Source: Acholeplasma sp.
Lineage (GTDB): Bacteria > Bacillota_I > Bacilli_A > Acholeplasmatales > Acholeplasmataceae
Reading direction: 5' to 3'
DNA length: 8,833 bases
Assembly (NCBI GenBank): GCA_012837395.1
Contig: DURF01000098.1
Span: 1-8,833, forward strand
Both the position numbers and the translations under genes were made by a program. How positions within the stretch are numbered: position 1 is the first letter of the stretch; each line of letters begins with the position of its first letter. Below the pieces are notes generated by a model. That model saw only the letters and a program-made list of their open reading frames with translations. It had not been told where the DNA came from and ran no database searches. This document shows positions 1 through 7,934 of the stretch, piece by piece.

Positions 1-1076
1 AAATTAAAATCTTTAATTAAATTTTGATTTTTATTGTATCCAAAATATACATTTTTAAAAGAGATATTTCCTTTTGTTGCTCTATCGTCAAAGTAAAAAG
101 GAATTACTTCTTTTTCTATGCCTTGTTCAATAATTTCTAAAACTCTTTTAACACCCGCTCTTCCGGCTAGGAAACTTGCTGTTAGGACACTATATTCATT
201 AAATGGTTTAGAAAACATTGCTGCATACATTATCATACTAGTTAAAACAGCTGGTGTTATTATATGTCCATTTAATGTTAGTAAAAGTGCAGTTAATCCT
301 AACATTGCATAAGCAACATTATTAAAAACTCTAAAAGTTGGGTTATCCATTGAAGCACTAAAGTATGCTCTAGTGGCAACTTTAGTTAAATCTTCATTAA
401 TTTTATCAAAGTCATCTTTTGCATTTTGTTCATAATTATAACTTTGAATTAATTTTTTTTCACTAAAATATTCTTTTGAAGCTGCAGTTAGTTCTCCCGT
501 TAGTTTTTGTAAAACTAAAAATCTTTCACTTCGTTTGTTTTTCATTGCTCTAGAGTATATAAAAATTATTGGAACAACTGCAGTAACAACTAAAGTTAAC
601 CAGTGGTTTAAATAAAACATTAAAGCAACTGAAAATAAAACTGTTGTTCCACCTTGAAAAACACTCATAAAAAAGTGTGAGAGTGCATCAAAGATTAAAT
701 CAATATCTTGAGAAAATCTTGTCATAATATCACCAGTTTTAGTTTTATCTAAATATGATATTTTACTATTAACAATAACATGAAAAGCTTCGCTTCTTAA
801 GTTTTTAATAACACTTGTAGCAAAATTATGAGAAAATGCTTGACTAAACCACAAAATAATTGATCCAAGTAAATAAAGGGCTGCGATTATAATTAAGTAT
901 GTAATAACTAAATTAAAATCTATATCATTAGGTTTTAATTCATTTATTAATCTACCAATTAATAATGGATTAATCATAATCATTGCATTTCCTATTATTG
1001 CCGTAATTAAGTTTAATATTAACCATCTTTTAGAACCCTTACTATAAGGTGCTAATAAATATAGAACATCAATCAT
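1..1076 (-). CDS. ABC exporter half-transporter, second subunit (partial, C-terminal part outside window)
   Basis: Second subunit of a probable heterodimeric type IV ABC exporter in the cytoplasmic membrane; 358 residues are visible and the ATPase domain is cut off by the window start. It begins ATG at 1074-1076 (MIDVLYLLAPYSKG), preceded by AGGTGA with a 5-nt spacer, and overlaps the stop of the upstream subunit by 8 nt. The permease domain shows six hydrophobic segments near residues 18-43, 55-80, 138-157, 159-175, 250-270 and 273-290. The family motif KTGDIMTRFSQDID (residues 113-126) follows the second segment, in the cytoplasmic extension. The nucleotide-binding domain starts near residue 337, and its A-loop aromatic is visible in ISFKNVYFGY. 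Walker A, signature and Walker B lie beyond the edge. From the degenerate partner upstream I infer that this subunit carries the catalytic Glu. Substrate unknown: drug, lipid or peptide are all possible. Confidence 0.93.
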   Translation of the reverse strand, partial: MIDVLYLLAPYSKGSKRWLILNLITAIIGNAMIMINPLLIGRLINELKPNDIDFNLVITYLIIIAALYLLGSIILWFSQAFSHNFATSVIKNLRSEAFHVIVNSKISYLDKTKTGDIMTRFSQDIDLIFDALSHFFMSVFQGGTTVLFSVALMFYLNHWLTLVVTAVVPIIFIYSRAMKNKRSERFLVLQKLTGELTAASKEYFSEKKLIQSYNYEQNAKDDFDKINEDLTKVATRAYFSASMDNPTFRVFNNVAYAMLGLTALLLTLNGHIITPAVLTSMIMYAAMFSKPFNEYSVLTASFLAGRAGVKRVLEIIEQGIEKEVIPFYFDDRATKGNISFKNVYFGYNKNQNLIKDFN

Positions 1077-2784
1077 TATTATCACCTGCTACTTGAGTTT
1101 CATATAGTTTACGGTAAAGTTCATTGTTTATAACTAAATTATCGTGAGTATCATTATCAATAATTTCACCATTATCAATTACAATAATCCGATCAGCATT
1201 TTTAATACTACTTATTCTTTGTGATATAAATATTTTAGTTTGTTGTTTGTCTCTTTTAGATAACTTATTTCTAATATTAGCATCAGTCTTATAATCAAGC
1301 GCACTAAAGACATCATCTAATATTAAGATTGGCGCATCTTTAACAAGTGCTCTAGCAAGTGCTATTCTCTGTCTTTGTCCACCAGAGAAGTTTACACCTT
1401 CTCTTAGGACTTTTTCTTTTGTTTTGTTTTCGTATTTTAAAATAAAATTAGCTTGAGACTGATCGATTGCTTTTAAAACTTCATCACTGCTATATTTATT
1501 ATTCATAACAATATTTTTATCAATTGTTCCCGCAATTAAGGCTGGTTTTTGAGAAGCGTAAGCAATATTTTCTCTTAAGTTGTTAAGATCATAGTTATTA
1601 ATATTAATATCGTTAATTAATATTTCTCCACTATTAACATTATAAAACCTTAATAATAAATCTACTAATGATGTTTTACCCGAACCAGTTAGTCCCACTA
1701 TTCCAATTGTTTCACCTGGTTTTATAACTAAATTAACATTTCTTAAAACATTTTTATCTAGTCCATATGAAAATGAAACATTTCTAAATTCTATTTTAGC
1801 AGCTTTTTTATTTAAAACTTTATTATTCCCTAAATTATTAACGCTATTTTCTTTATCTAAAACTTCATTAATTCTAATTGCTGAAGCATACGCTCTTGTA
1901 TAAACTAAAGCAAGATTCATAACTGATACAATTGAGATTGTTAGTTGTGTTGTATAGTTAATAACTTGTAATAGCTCTGCATCAGATATTTTAGAATTAA
2001 ATATTTCAAATGCACCAACATATAACATTGCTACTAGTAATATATTAAGTGCGAAAGTTGTTAGTGGTGAAGAAAGCGAAGTAAATCTTCCTAGTTTAAT
2101 CATAATGTTTGATAAGACATCATTTCGATGTTTAAAACGATTTTCTTCATGTTCTACTTGAGCAAAGGCTCTAATCATTCTTGCTCCTTCAACATTGTCT
2201 TTAACAATATCTATTAATAAATCATTTTCTTTTTGAAACCCTTGAAATATTTTCATAGCTATACGCATAATTATATATAATATTATTAAAAGAAATGGTA
2301 GTCCTATTAATAGTATTCTTGCTATTTTAGGGCTAAGTATAAAAAGTGCAATTAAACTTCCTATAATCATTACAGGAGCACGTGATGCGGTTCTAATTGT
2401 CATTGATAGACCATTTTGCATATGTGAAACATCATTACTTAATCTATTTATTAAGCTACTTGAAGAAAAAGTGTTTGTATCTTCAATTGATAAATCTTGA
2501 ACTTTATGAAAAATGGCAGTTCTTAAGTTTTTAGCATAATCTTGTCCTATTTTTGCTGATAACCACTGTGAATAAATTGTTGTAAAATAACCAGCAAAAG
2601 TAAATACTAATATTAGACCAACCATAATAAAGGCACGGTTAGTATCGCCGTTTGGTTTTAATCCTTCTTCCATTAAAAGGGCCATAAAGATTGGCAGGAA
2701 TAATTCAAATATGACTTCGATGGTTTTTGTGAAAAAACCGATGAAAACTGATTTTTTGTATTTTATATATTTAAATATATTCAC
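1069..2784 (-). CDS. ABC exporter half-transporter, first subunit, with degenerate catalytic site
   Basis: Full-length 571-residue half-transporter: permease domain (six hydrophobic segments near 12-38, 52-73, 136-150, 153-173, 241-260, 270-292) followed by an ATPase domain from about residue 330. Motifs seen: A-loop FSY near 340, Walker A GLTGSGKT 364-371, Q-loop Q412, signature FSGGQ 466-470, Walker B ILILDD 486-491, D-loop SALD 494-497. Two catalytic positions are non-canonical. The residue after the Walker B Asp is Asp491 rather than Glu, and the switch His is Gln522 (ISQRISSI). This Asp/Gln pair is the known mark of the degenerate subunit of heterodimeric exporters such as TAP1 and the TM287/288, BmrCD and LmrCD type. 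Its own signature is intact and should complete the partner's active site. The start is GTG at 2782-2784, supported by AAGGAG 7 nt upstream. It lies 12 nt after the short helicase and overlaps the second subunit by 8 nt, so the pair is probably translated together. Substrate cannot be read from sequence. Confidence 0.95.
   Translation of the reverse strand: MNIFKYIKYKKSVFIGFFTKTIEVIFELFLPIFMALLMEEGLKPNGDTNRAFIMVGLILVFTFAGYFTTIYSQWLSAKIGQDYAKNLRTAIFHKVQDLSIEDTNTFSSSSLINRLSNDVSHMQNGLSMTIRTASRAPVMIIGSLIALFILSPKIARILLIGLPFLLIILYIIMRIAMKIFQGFQKENDLLIDIVKDNVEGARMIRAFAQVEHEENRFKHRNDVLSNIMIKLGRFTSLSSPLTTFALNILLVAMLYVGAFEIFNSKISDAELLQVINYTTQLTISIVSVMNLALVYTRAYASAIRINEVLDKENSVNNLGNNKVLNKKAAKIEFRNVSFSYGLDKNVLRNVNLVIKPGETIGIVGLTGSGKTSLVDLLLRFYNVNSGEILINDININNYDLNNLRENIAYASQKPALIAGTIDKNIVMNNKYSSDEVLKAIDQSQANFILKYENKTKEKVLREGVNFSGGQRQRIALARALVKDAPILILDDVFSALDYKTDANIRNKLSKRDKQQTKIFISQRISSIKNADRIIVIDNGEIIDNDTHDNLVINNELYRKLYETQVAGDNND
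1077..1087 (-). promoter_or_regulatory. Shine-Dalgarno site of the second ABC subunit, inside the first subunit's coding end
   Basis: AGGTGA (1082-1087, minus strand) lies 5 nt before ATG 1074-1076 and also codes for the last residues (AGD) of the first subunit. It matches the 3' end of 16S rRNA and supports coupled, near-equal synthesis of the two exporter halves. Confidence 0.78.
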
Positions 2785-2799
2785 AGTTTTACTCCTTTA
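2785..2799 (-). promoter_or_regulatory. Shine-Dalgarno site deciding the GTG start of the first ABC subunit
   Basis: AAGGAG on the minus strand (2792-2797), 7 nt before GTG 2782-2784. The site shares its first base with the TAA stop of the short helicase (2797-2799), so a ribosome ending that gene sits directly on it. This supports GTG as the true start and coupled translation. Confidence 0.8.
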
Positions 2800-4188
2800 T
2801 TTTTTAGTAATTGATGGGTGGTTTGATAAAAGTTTTTTTATCCCGTGTTCAGTTCCAAAATCAATCACTAAAATCTTTTTGTTAATTTCAGTTATTGTTC
2901 CTTCACCGAACAATTCATGATCAATCAAATCACCGATTTCATAAGTATCTTTAATAACTTCTTTTGGTTTAGGCTTTTTAACAATTACTTTTGGTGTTAA
3001 TTGCTTAATGAATGATGATTGTTTTTGATAAGTTCGCATTCCGCCGAAGAATGCTTGAGTGCTACTTGAAACATAAAGCAGTTTTTTGGCTCTTGTGATT
3101 GCGACAAATAGCAATCTTCTTTCTTCTTCTTTTTCAGAAACGGTTTTAATTTTACTATCAGGTAGAACTCCTTCATTTACTCCAAGTACAAAAACAACAT
3201 CAAACTCTAAACCTTTTGATTGGTGAATTGTTGTAACTAACATATTACTTGGAAGATCTTGGAAATATTTACGATAAAGTGTACCTTGATAATTATTTCG
3301 ATAAAGAATTGCAAAACTTTTATATTCTTCTTTTAATTCGTTATATTGTTTTATTATAAATTCATATTCATATGTTTCATTTAAAAAGTTGTTAATAACA
3401 ACTTTTCCTTCTTCATCAGTAATAGGAATTAATTCTTTTTTTATACGGTATTTATTATTAGAAATTAATGAATTAGCCGATATTAGAATTTCTTTAGTTG
3501 AACGGTAATTATTAGAAAGTATTAATGTTTTTGCTTCATATTCTTTAATATATTTAGCAATTATTCTAAAGTTAGCCCCTCTAAAGCCATAAATACTTTG
3601 ATCTGGATCACCAACTACAAAGGTTTTTGTTTGATCTTTAATTAAAAATTTAAATAAACGGTATTGAAGTTCATTAGTATCTTGAAACTCATCAATTAAA
3701 ATATGTTTAAAAGTTATCTTATGTTTTTTAATTATATCTAGTGCTAAGTATTCAATATCATTAAAGTCATATAAGTTATTTGTTTCTTTAAACTTTACAT
3801 ATTCGTCATACTTTAATGGTTTTAAGCCGCGTTTTAAATTAACATCATAGTTATTAAATTTAGTAATTTCTGTTTCACTAAATGGTGAATTTTCAATAAT
3901 TTTAATTTCTTCACTATAATAATTTAAAACAAGGTCATAACAAAAAGCATCAAATGTTTTGATTAAAACATTTTTGTTTTTTATTCTTAAAACCATTTCA
4001 TTAGCAGCTTTTCTTGTAAAAGTAATCGCTAATATTTCTTCAGCATTTATTCCTTCATCTAAAATTTCATTAATACGGGCAATTAAAACGGTTGTTTTCC
4101 CTGACCCAGCACCTGCTATAACTGCTGTATGATTGTTGGTTGTTTTAATAGCATTTAATTGCTCTTCACTATACTTTTTCATTTTCAT
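2797..4188 (-). CDS. Short UvrD/PcrA-like SF1A helicase lacking the 2B subdomain
   Basis: 463 residues against roughly 700 for PcrA/UvrD. The canonical superfamily 1A motifs I looked for are present in order: Q-motif Gln10, Walker A GAGSGKTT 26-33, Ia ITFTRKAANEM 55-65, Ib KTFDAFC 77-83, YDFNDI 140-145, motif II DEFQD 166-170, motif III VGDPDQSIYGFRG 192-204, motif IV NNYRST 227-231 region, LYRNN 295-299, motif V THQ-like TTIHQSKGLEFD 319-330, motif VI EEERRLLFVAITRAK 354-368. It should bind ATP and single-stranded DNA. Only 18 residues separate LYRNN from motif V, where the neighbouring full-length helicase has about 194, so subdomain 2B is missing; 1B is also about 30 residues shorter. Residues 415-463 form the PcrA-type Tudor-like C-terminal domain (FGEGTITEI, HGIKKLL). 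Start ATG 4186-4188 overlaps the upstream gene by 20 nt; a second in-frame ATG at residue 3 (4180-4182) is an equally possible start. The Shine-Dalgarno is weak, suggesting translational coupling. Biological role unknown; repair or transcription-conflict work is inferred. Confidence 0.93.
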   Translation of the reverse strand: MKMKKYSEEQLNAIKTTNNHTAVIAGAGSGKTTVLIARINEILDEGINAEEILAITFTRKAANEMVLRIKNKNVLIKTFDAFCYDLVLNYYSEEIKIIENSPFSETEITKFNNYDVNLKRGLKPLKYDEYVKFKETNNLYDFNDIEYLALDIIKKHKITFKHILIDEFQDTNELQYRLFKFLIKDQTKTFVVGDPDQSIYGFRGANFRIIAKYIKEYEAKTLILSNNYRSTKEILISANSLISNNKYRIKKELIPITDEEGKVVINNFLNETYEYEFIIKQYNELKEEYKSFAILYRNNYQGTLYRKYFQDLPSNMLVTTIHQSKGLEFDVVFVLGVNEGVLPDSKIKTVSEKEEERRLLFVAITRAKKLLYVSSSTQAFFGGMRTYQKQSSFIKQLTPKVIVKKPKPKEVIKDTYEIGDLIDHELFGEGTITEINKKILVIDFGTEHGIKKLLSNHPSITKK

Positions 4189-6271
4189 CTTCTTTCTTTA
4201 TACTAGGGTGAGTTGCTAGTATTTTCTTAATCCCATGTGGCATATTAAATGCTATTGTTAAGATTTCACCTTTTATTTCAACAATAATGCCGCGTCCAAA
4301 TTCGCTATGAATAACAATATCGCTTAAAATAAACTTTTCATTATTTTTAATCGGTTTAGAAATAGGAGTTGATTTTTTTGGTTCAACTCTTCTTATCTCA
4401 TTTAAAAATTCTGATGGTCTTGCAAATTCAAACCTGCCATAAAGTCTTCTTCTTTCAGTGTTTGTAATATACAAATATCTTTTCGCTCTTGTAATTGCGA
4501 CATAGAAGAGTCTTCTTTCTTCATCAATTTTAGTTTCATCAAAACTCGCACGACGATTAGGAAATATTCCGTCTTCTAGGCCAACAATAAAGACTGCGTC
4601 AAACTCTAAACCTTTAACTTGATGAACAGTTGATAAAATAACTGAGTTTTTATTTTGATAACTAACTTCACGGTCTGTAAATAACGCTAGTTCATCAAGT
4701 GTTTCTTTAATCTTTTCATAGTTAGTCCCTAGTTTATTATTCGATAAACTAAAAACTGTTTTAAGTTCATTAATATTATCAAGTCTATTTTCTCTTACTT
4801 CTTCAGTTTCTAATTCTAAAACTTGTTCATATTTTGATTCATTATATATTAAGTCAACAACTTCTTTAATGTTATCTAAATCTTTAATTTTTGTTTCAAT
4901 TGTTTCAATAATTATTTTAAAATCCTTTAAATTATTTAAAGCTCTTGTTGGTAGATTAACTTTATCGATTGCTTCAAACATTGAAATGTTTTTTTCTTCG
5001 CTAAATTCTTCTAATTTTTTTATTGTAACATCACCAAGTGACCTTTTTGGTGTATTAACAATTCTTTTAAAGAAAAAGTTATTATCTTTATCCATTACTA
5101 ATTTTAAATAAGCTAGTATATCTTTAACTTCTTTTCTTTGGTAAAAAGAAATCCCTCCATAAATTATATAAGGAATTTCATACTGCATAAACTTATGTTC
5201 AAAGTTTCTAGATAAAACGTTATTACGGTATAAGACCGCAATATTTTCATAATCTAATCCTTTTCTTAAAAGTTTATTAATCTCAAAAGCAACATAATCA
5301 ACTTCTTCAAAATCTGTATCAAGGGTTGCAATACTAACGGGATCTCCTAGACCAAGATCACTTTTTAAATCTTTTTCAGTAGTTCTATTTTTATTATGTT
5401 TAATTAGTGTGTTAGCTGTTTTTAATATGTTATTAGTTGAACGATAATTTTGATTTAAAATTATCGTTTGAGCTTTAAAATCTTTTAAAAAGGCCTCATT
5501 ATTTTCATACCTTGCCCCTCTAAATTCATATATACTTTGATCAGGGTCTCCTACTACAAAAGTATGGGGATTATTTAAAAGTTTAATAATTTTATATTGA
5601 ATAATATCTGTATCTTGAAATTCATCAATTAATATGTGATGAAATTGTTTTTGATATATATTTAACACTTCTTTATTGTTTTTAAATAAAAGATATACAT
5701 ATTTAATTAAGTCATCAAAATCCATTAGTTGATTTTTAATTAACTTTTCATGATATAACTTATATATTTGGTAAAAAGAATCATCATAATAAAAATCTAC
5801 TAATTCCATTTTATATGATGATATAAAATCTTTTGCTTCACCTAATTTAATATCTTCTTTATCGATTTTTAATTCATCCATCACTTCTTTTACAAGTGCT
5901 TTTGATTCTACTTCGTCAATTACATTAAAATCATTATTATACCCAAGCTTTAAATCAACTGCATGGTTTCTTAAAATCCTTAAACCAAAAGCATGAAATG
6001 TTTGGAGCCAAGATCCCATTTGAAAAGGATATATTATATTATTAACTCTTTGTCTTATTTCACCTGCGGCTTTATTAGTAAATGTTACCCCTAAAATATT
6101 GTTTGGGTTAACTCCTAATTCTTTAACTAAATAGGCAATTCGCATTGTTAATGTTTTAGTTTTTCCTGTTCCTGCTCCTGCAACAACAAAAAGCGGTGAG
6201 CCTTGATACTTTACCGCTTCTAATTGTTCTTTATTTAAGTCTTTTAGTTGTTTTTCTAGTAAGTCATTCAT
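4169..6271 (-). CDS. pcrA: ATP-dependent DNA helicase PcrA/UvrD
   Basis: Full-length 3'-5' SF1A helicase of 700 residues that unwinds DNA in nucleotide-excision repair, rolling-circle replication and removal of bound proteins. Motifs: Q-motif Gln16, Walker A GAGTGKTK 32-39, Ia VTFTNKAAGEI 62-72, Ib TFHAFG 91-96, MDFDDL 183-188, motif II DEFQD 216-220, motif III VGDPDQSIYEFRGA 240-253, motif IV QNYRST 274-279, LYRNN 347-351, the 2B opening YGGISFYQRKEVKD 371-384, motif V STVHQVKGLEFDAVF 547-561, motif VI DEERRLFYVAITRAK 583-597. The C-terminal 50 residues (FGRGIIVEI, HGIKKILATHPSI) match the Tudor-like domain through which PcrA binds RNA polymerase. Motif III has Glu249 at the variable site after QSIY. 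The N-terminus aligns with PcrA from its first Met, supporting ATG 6269-6271, with AAAGGGA upstream as a moderate ribosome site. It lies 13 nt after glnS and overlaps the short paralogue by 20 nt. The pcrA symbol rather than uvrD rests on the C-terminal domain and the probable Bacillota origin. Confidence 0.96.
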   Translation of the reverse strand: MNDLLEKQLKDLNKEQLEAVKYQGSPLFVVAGAGTGKTKTLTMRIAYLVKELGVNPNNILGVTFTNKAAGEIRQRVNNIIYPFQMGSWLQTFHAFGLRILRNHAVDLKLGYNNDFNVIDEVESKALVKEVMDELKIDKEDIKLGEAKDFISSYKMELVDFYYDDSFYQIYKLYHEKLIKNQLMDFDDLIKYVYLLFKNNKEVLNIYQKQFHHILIDEFQDTDIIQYKIIKLLNNPHTFVVGDPDQSIYEFRGARYENNEAFLKDFKAQTIILNQNYRSTNNILKTANTLIKHNKNRTTEKDLKSDLGLGDPVSIATLDTDFEEVDYVAFEINKLLRKGLDYENIAVLYRNNVLSRNFEHKFMQYEIPYIIYGGISFYQRKEVKDILAYLKLVMDKDNNFFFKRIVNTPKRSLGDVTIKKLEEFSEEKNISMFEAIDKVNLPTRALNNLKDFKIIIETIETKIKDLDNIKEVVDLIYNESKYEQVLELETEEVRENRLDNINELKTVFSLSNNKLGTNYEKIKETLDELALFTDREVSYQNKNSVILSTVHQVKGLEFDAVFIVGLEDGIFPNRRASFDETKIDEERRLFYVAITRAKRYLYITNTERRRLYGRFEFARPSEFLNEIRRVEPKKSTPISKPIKNNEKFILSDIVIHSEFGRGIIVEIKGEILTIAFNMPHGIKKILATHPSIKKEDENEKV
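5440..5468. repeat. Perfect 12-bp inverted repeat inside the pcrA coding sequence
   Basis: Arms AACGATAATTTT (5440-5451) and AAAATTATCGTT (5457-5468) are exact reverse complements around a 5-nt loop. The hairpin lies over codons for TIILNQNYRS, that is helicase motif IV, so the amino-acid sequence is constrained. It has only two G-C pairs per arm set and no U-tract, so it is not a terminator. It may be chance in AT-rich DNA. Confidence 0.5.
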
Positions 6272-6284
6272 TAATATTTTCCCT

Positions 6285-7919
6285 TTAATAGGAACGTTTT
6301 AAATGAACTATTTCATTTAACACTAATGTTTCTTTAGTTGTTTTTATATCAACATTAAAAAAACCGTGTCTTAATAATTGGATTTTTTTATTAACTGGGG
6401 CATTAGCGAAAGCTTTTTCGATAAAACCAGTTTTAATTTGCCATGATTCTTTATTAAAACGTTCTAATAAATCTTTTTCTTCATCTTCAGTGTCTAAAAT
6501 CATTGGTGCGAAAAAATTATATTTAACTGGATGAGCATTTAGGACACTAACAAATTGAATTGTTCCATTTGGTTTTCTTTCATTAAAGCCACTTCCTGAT
6601 TTAGTTTCAGGATCATATGTAGCAAGTACTTCAATAATGTTACCATCTTTATCATACTTAACATCATTGGCTTTAATAAAATATGCATTAAATAATCTAA
6701 CTTCTAATCCAAGTGCTAATCTTTTGTATTTTTTGTTAGGTTTTTCTAATACAAAGTCTTCTTTGTCTATATATATTTCTCTTGAAAAAATAATTTCTCT
6801 ACTACCCATTTCTTCAATATTAGGATGATAAGGAACTGAAATTTTTTCAAATTCATCTTCTGGATAATTTGTTATTGTAACTTTTAAGGGATCAATTACT
6901 CCCATTACTCGTTTAGTTTTTTCACTTAAATCATCACGTAGTGCAGCTTCTAACATTTCTTCACTTACACTTGAGTTTATTTTAGAAAGTCCCGTTGATA
7001 TAATAAAATTTTTAATAGCCTCTGGAGTATAACCTCTTCTTCTTAGACCTGATAATGTTGGCATTCTTGGGTCATCCCAACCAGTTACTAAACCTGAGTT
7101 AACGAGTCTTAATAAATGTCTTTTACTCATTACTGTATTTTCTATGCCAAGGCGTCCAAATTCGATTTGACGTGGGACAAGTGGCATTTCAGTTTCTCTT
7201 ACTACCCAGTCATAAAGTGGTCTATGATCTTCAAACTCTAAACTACAAAGTGAATGAGTTATTCCTTCAATCGCATCTTCAATCGGATGAGCATAATCAT
7301 ACATTGGATAAATTACCCATTTATCTTTTGTGTTGTGATGTGGTGTGTAATTAATACGATAAATTACCGGATCTCTCATATTCATATTAGGGCTAGTCAT
7401 ATCTATTTTAGCTCTTAAGACACACTCACCTTCCTTAAATTTACCATTTTTCATATCATCAAATAACTTTAAGTTTTCTTCAACACTACGGTTTCTATAA
7501 GGTGAATTAACTCCTGGTTTTCCGACTGTTCCACGTTGAGTTGCAATTTCATCTGCAGTTGAATGATCTACATAAGCTAGACCTTTTTTAATTAATAGAA
7601 CTGCTCTATCATACATCTCTTGGAAATAATCCGACGCAAAATAAACGTTATTTGGTTCATAACCTAACCATTTAACGTCTTCTAAGATTGCTTTTACGTA
7701 TTTATCTTCCTCTTTTTCTGGATTAGTATCATCATATCTAAGATTAGTTGTTCCACCAAATAATTTAGCTAATTCAAAGTTTTGTACGATTGCTCTAGCA
7801 TGACCAATATGTAAATATCCATTTGGTTCAGGGGGGAATCTTGTAATTATTTTAGTATGTTTTTTATTTTCGATATCTTGTTCCATAATAGTTTTAATAA
7901 AATTTGATTGTGTTTCCAT
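6285..7919 (-). CDS. glnS: Glutaminyl-tRNA synthetase
   Basis: Class I aminoacyl-tRNA synthetase (544 residues; the E. coli enzyme has about 554) that charges tRNA-Gln with glutamine in the cytoplasm. The catalytic Rossmann fold carries PPEPNGYLHIGH at 29-40 (HIGH at 37-40), YDDTNPEKE 62-70, WDDPRMPTLSGLRRRG 281-296, and the KMSKS equivalent VMSKR 263-267. Assignment to GlnRS rather than GluRS rests on YPMYD 204-208 and HSLCSLEF 222-229, where Tyr207 and Cys225 match the glutamine-recognising Tyr and Cys of E. coli GlnRS. Two C-terminal beta-barrel anticodon-binding domains follow from about residue 340, with ATYDPETKSG near 433-442 and the closing RHGFFNVD. The start ATG 7917-7919 gives NFIKTIMEQDIENKKH, which aligns with the start of the E. 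coli enzyme, and GGGAGG lies 8 nt upstream. It is first in the operon, behind its own promoter. Most Bacillota make Gln-tRNA by GluRS plus GatCAB, so its presence is informative and may reflect old gene transfer (inference). Confidence 0.97.
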   Translation of the reverse strand: METQSNFIKTIMEQDIENKKHTKIITRFPPEPNGYLHIGHARAIVQNFELAKLFGGTTNLRYDDTNPEKEEDKYVKAILEDVKWLGYEPNNVYFASDYFQEMYDRAVLLIKKGLAYVDHSTADEIATQRGTVGKPGVNSPYRNRSVEENLKLFDDMKNGKFKEGECVLRAKIDMTSPNMNMRDPVIYRINYTPHHNTKDKWVIYPMYDYAHPIEDAIEGITHSLCSLEFEDHRPLYDWVVRETEMPLVPRQIEFGRLGIENTVMSKRHLLRLVNSGLVTGWDDPRMPTLSGLRRRGYTPEAIKNFIISTGLSKINSSVSEEMLEAALRDDLSEKTKRVMGVIDPLKVTITNYPEDEFEKISVPYHPNIEEMGSREIIFSREIYIDKEDFVLEKPNKKYKRLALGLEVRLFNAYFIKANDVKYDKDGNIIEVLATYDPETKSGSGFNERKPNGTIQFVSVLNAHPVKYNFFAPMILDTEDEEKDLLERFNKESWQIKTGFIEKAFANAPVNKKIQLLRHGFFNVDIKTTKETLVLNEIVHLKRSY

Positions 7920-7934
7920 TTTTTCTGCCTCCCT
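7920..7934 (-). promoter_or_regulatory. Shine-Dalgarno site of glnS
   Basis: AGGGAGG on the minus strand (7928-7934), 8 nt before the ATG of glnS. It is a strong, well-spaced ribosome site and fixes the synthetase start, which protein alignment also supports. Confidence 0.85.

Noticed and set aside
118..312. Plus-strand open frame of 64 codons, and similar plus-strand frames at 2711-2920, 4869-5111, 6637-6828 and 7172-7354
   Set aside because: All lie opposite well-supported minus-strand genes, have no recognisable motif and follow from the low stop density on the opposite strand of those genes.
1069..1071. TGA read as tryptophan (mycoplasma code)
   Set aside because: TGA falls at the expected end of the first ABC subunit, no in-frame TGA occurs inside the genes, and Trp is encoded by TGG.
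2797..4188. Short helicase as a pseudogene or frameshifted remnant of PcrA
   Set aside because: The frame is continuous, all catalytic motifs are intact, the C-terminal domain is complete and it is embedded in a tightly spaced operon; the missing part is one defined subdomain.
6285..7919. Glutamyl-tRNA synthetase (gltX)
   Set aside because: The active site has the GlnRS-type YPMYD and HSLCSLEF segments, and the C-terminal half is the beta-barrel anticodon domain of GlnRS rather than the helical one of bacterial GluRS.
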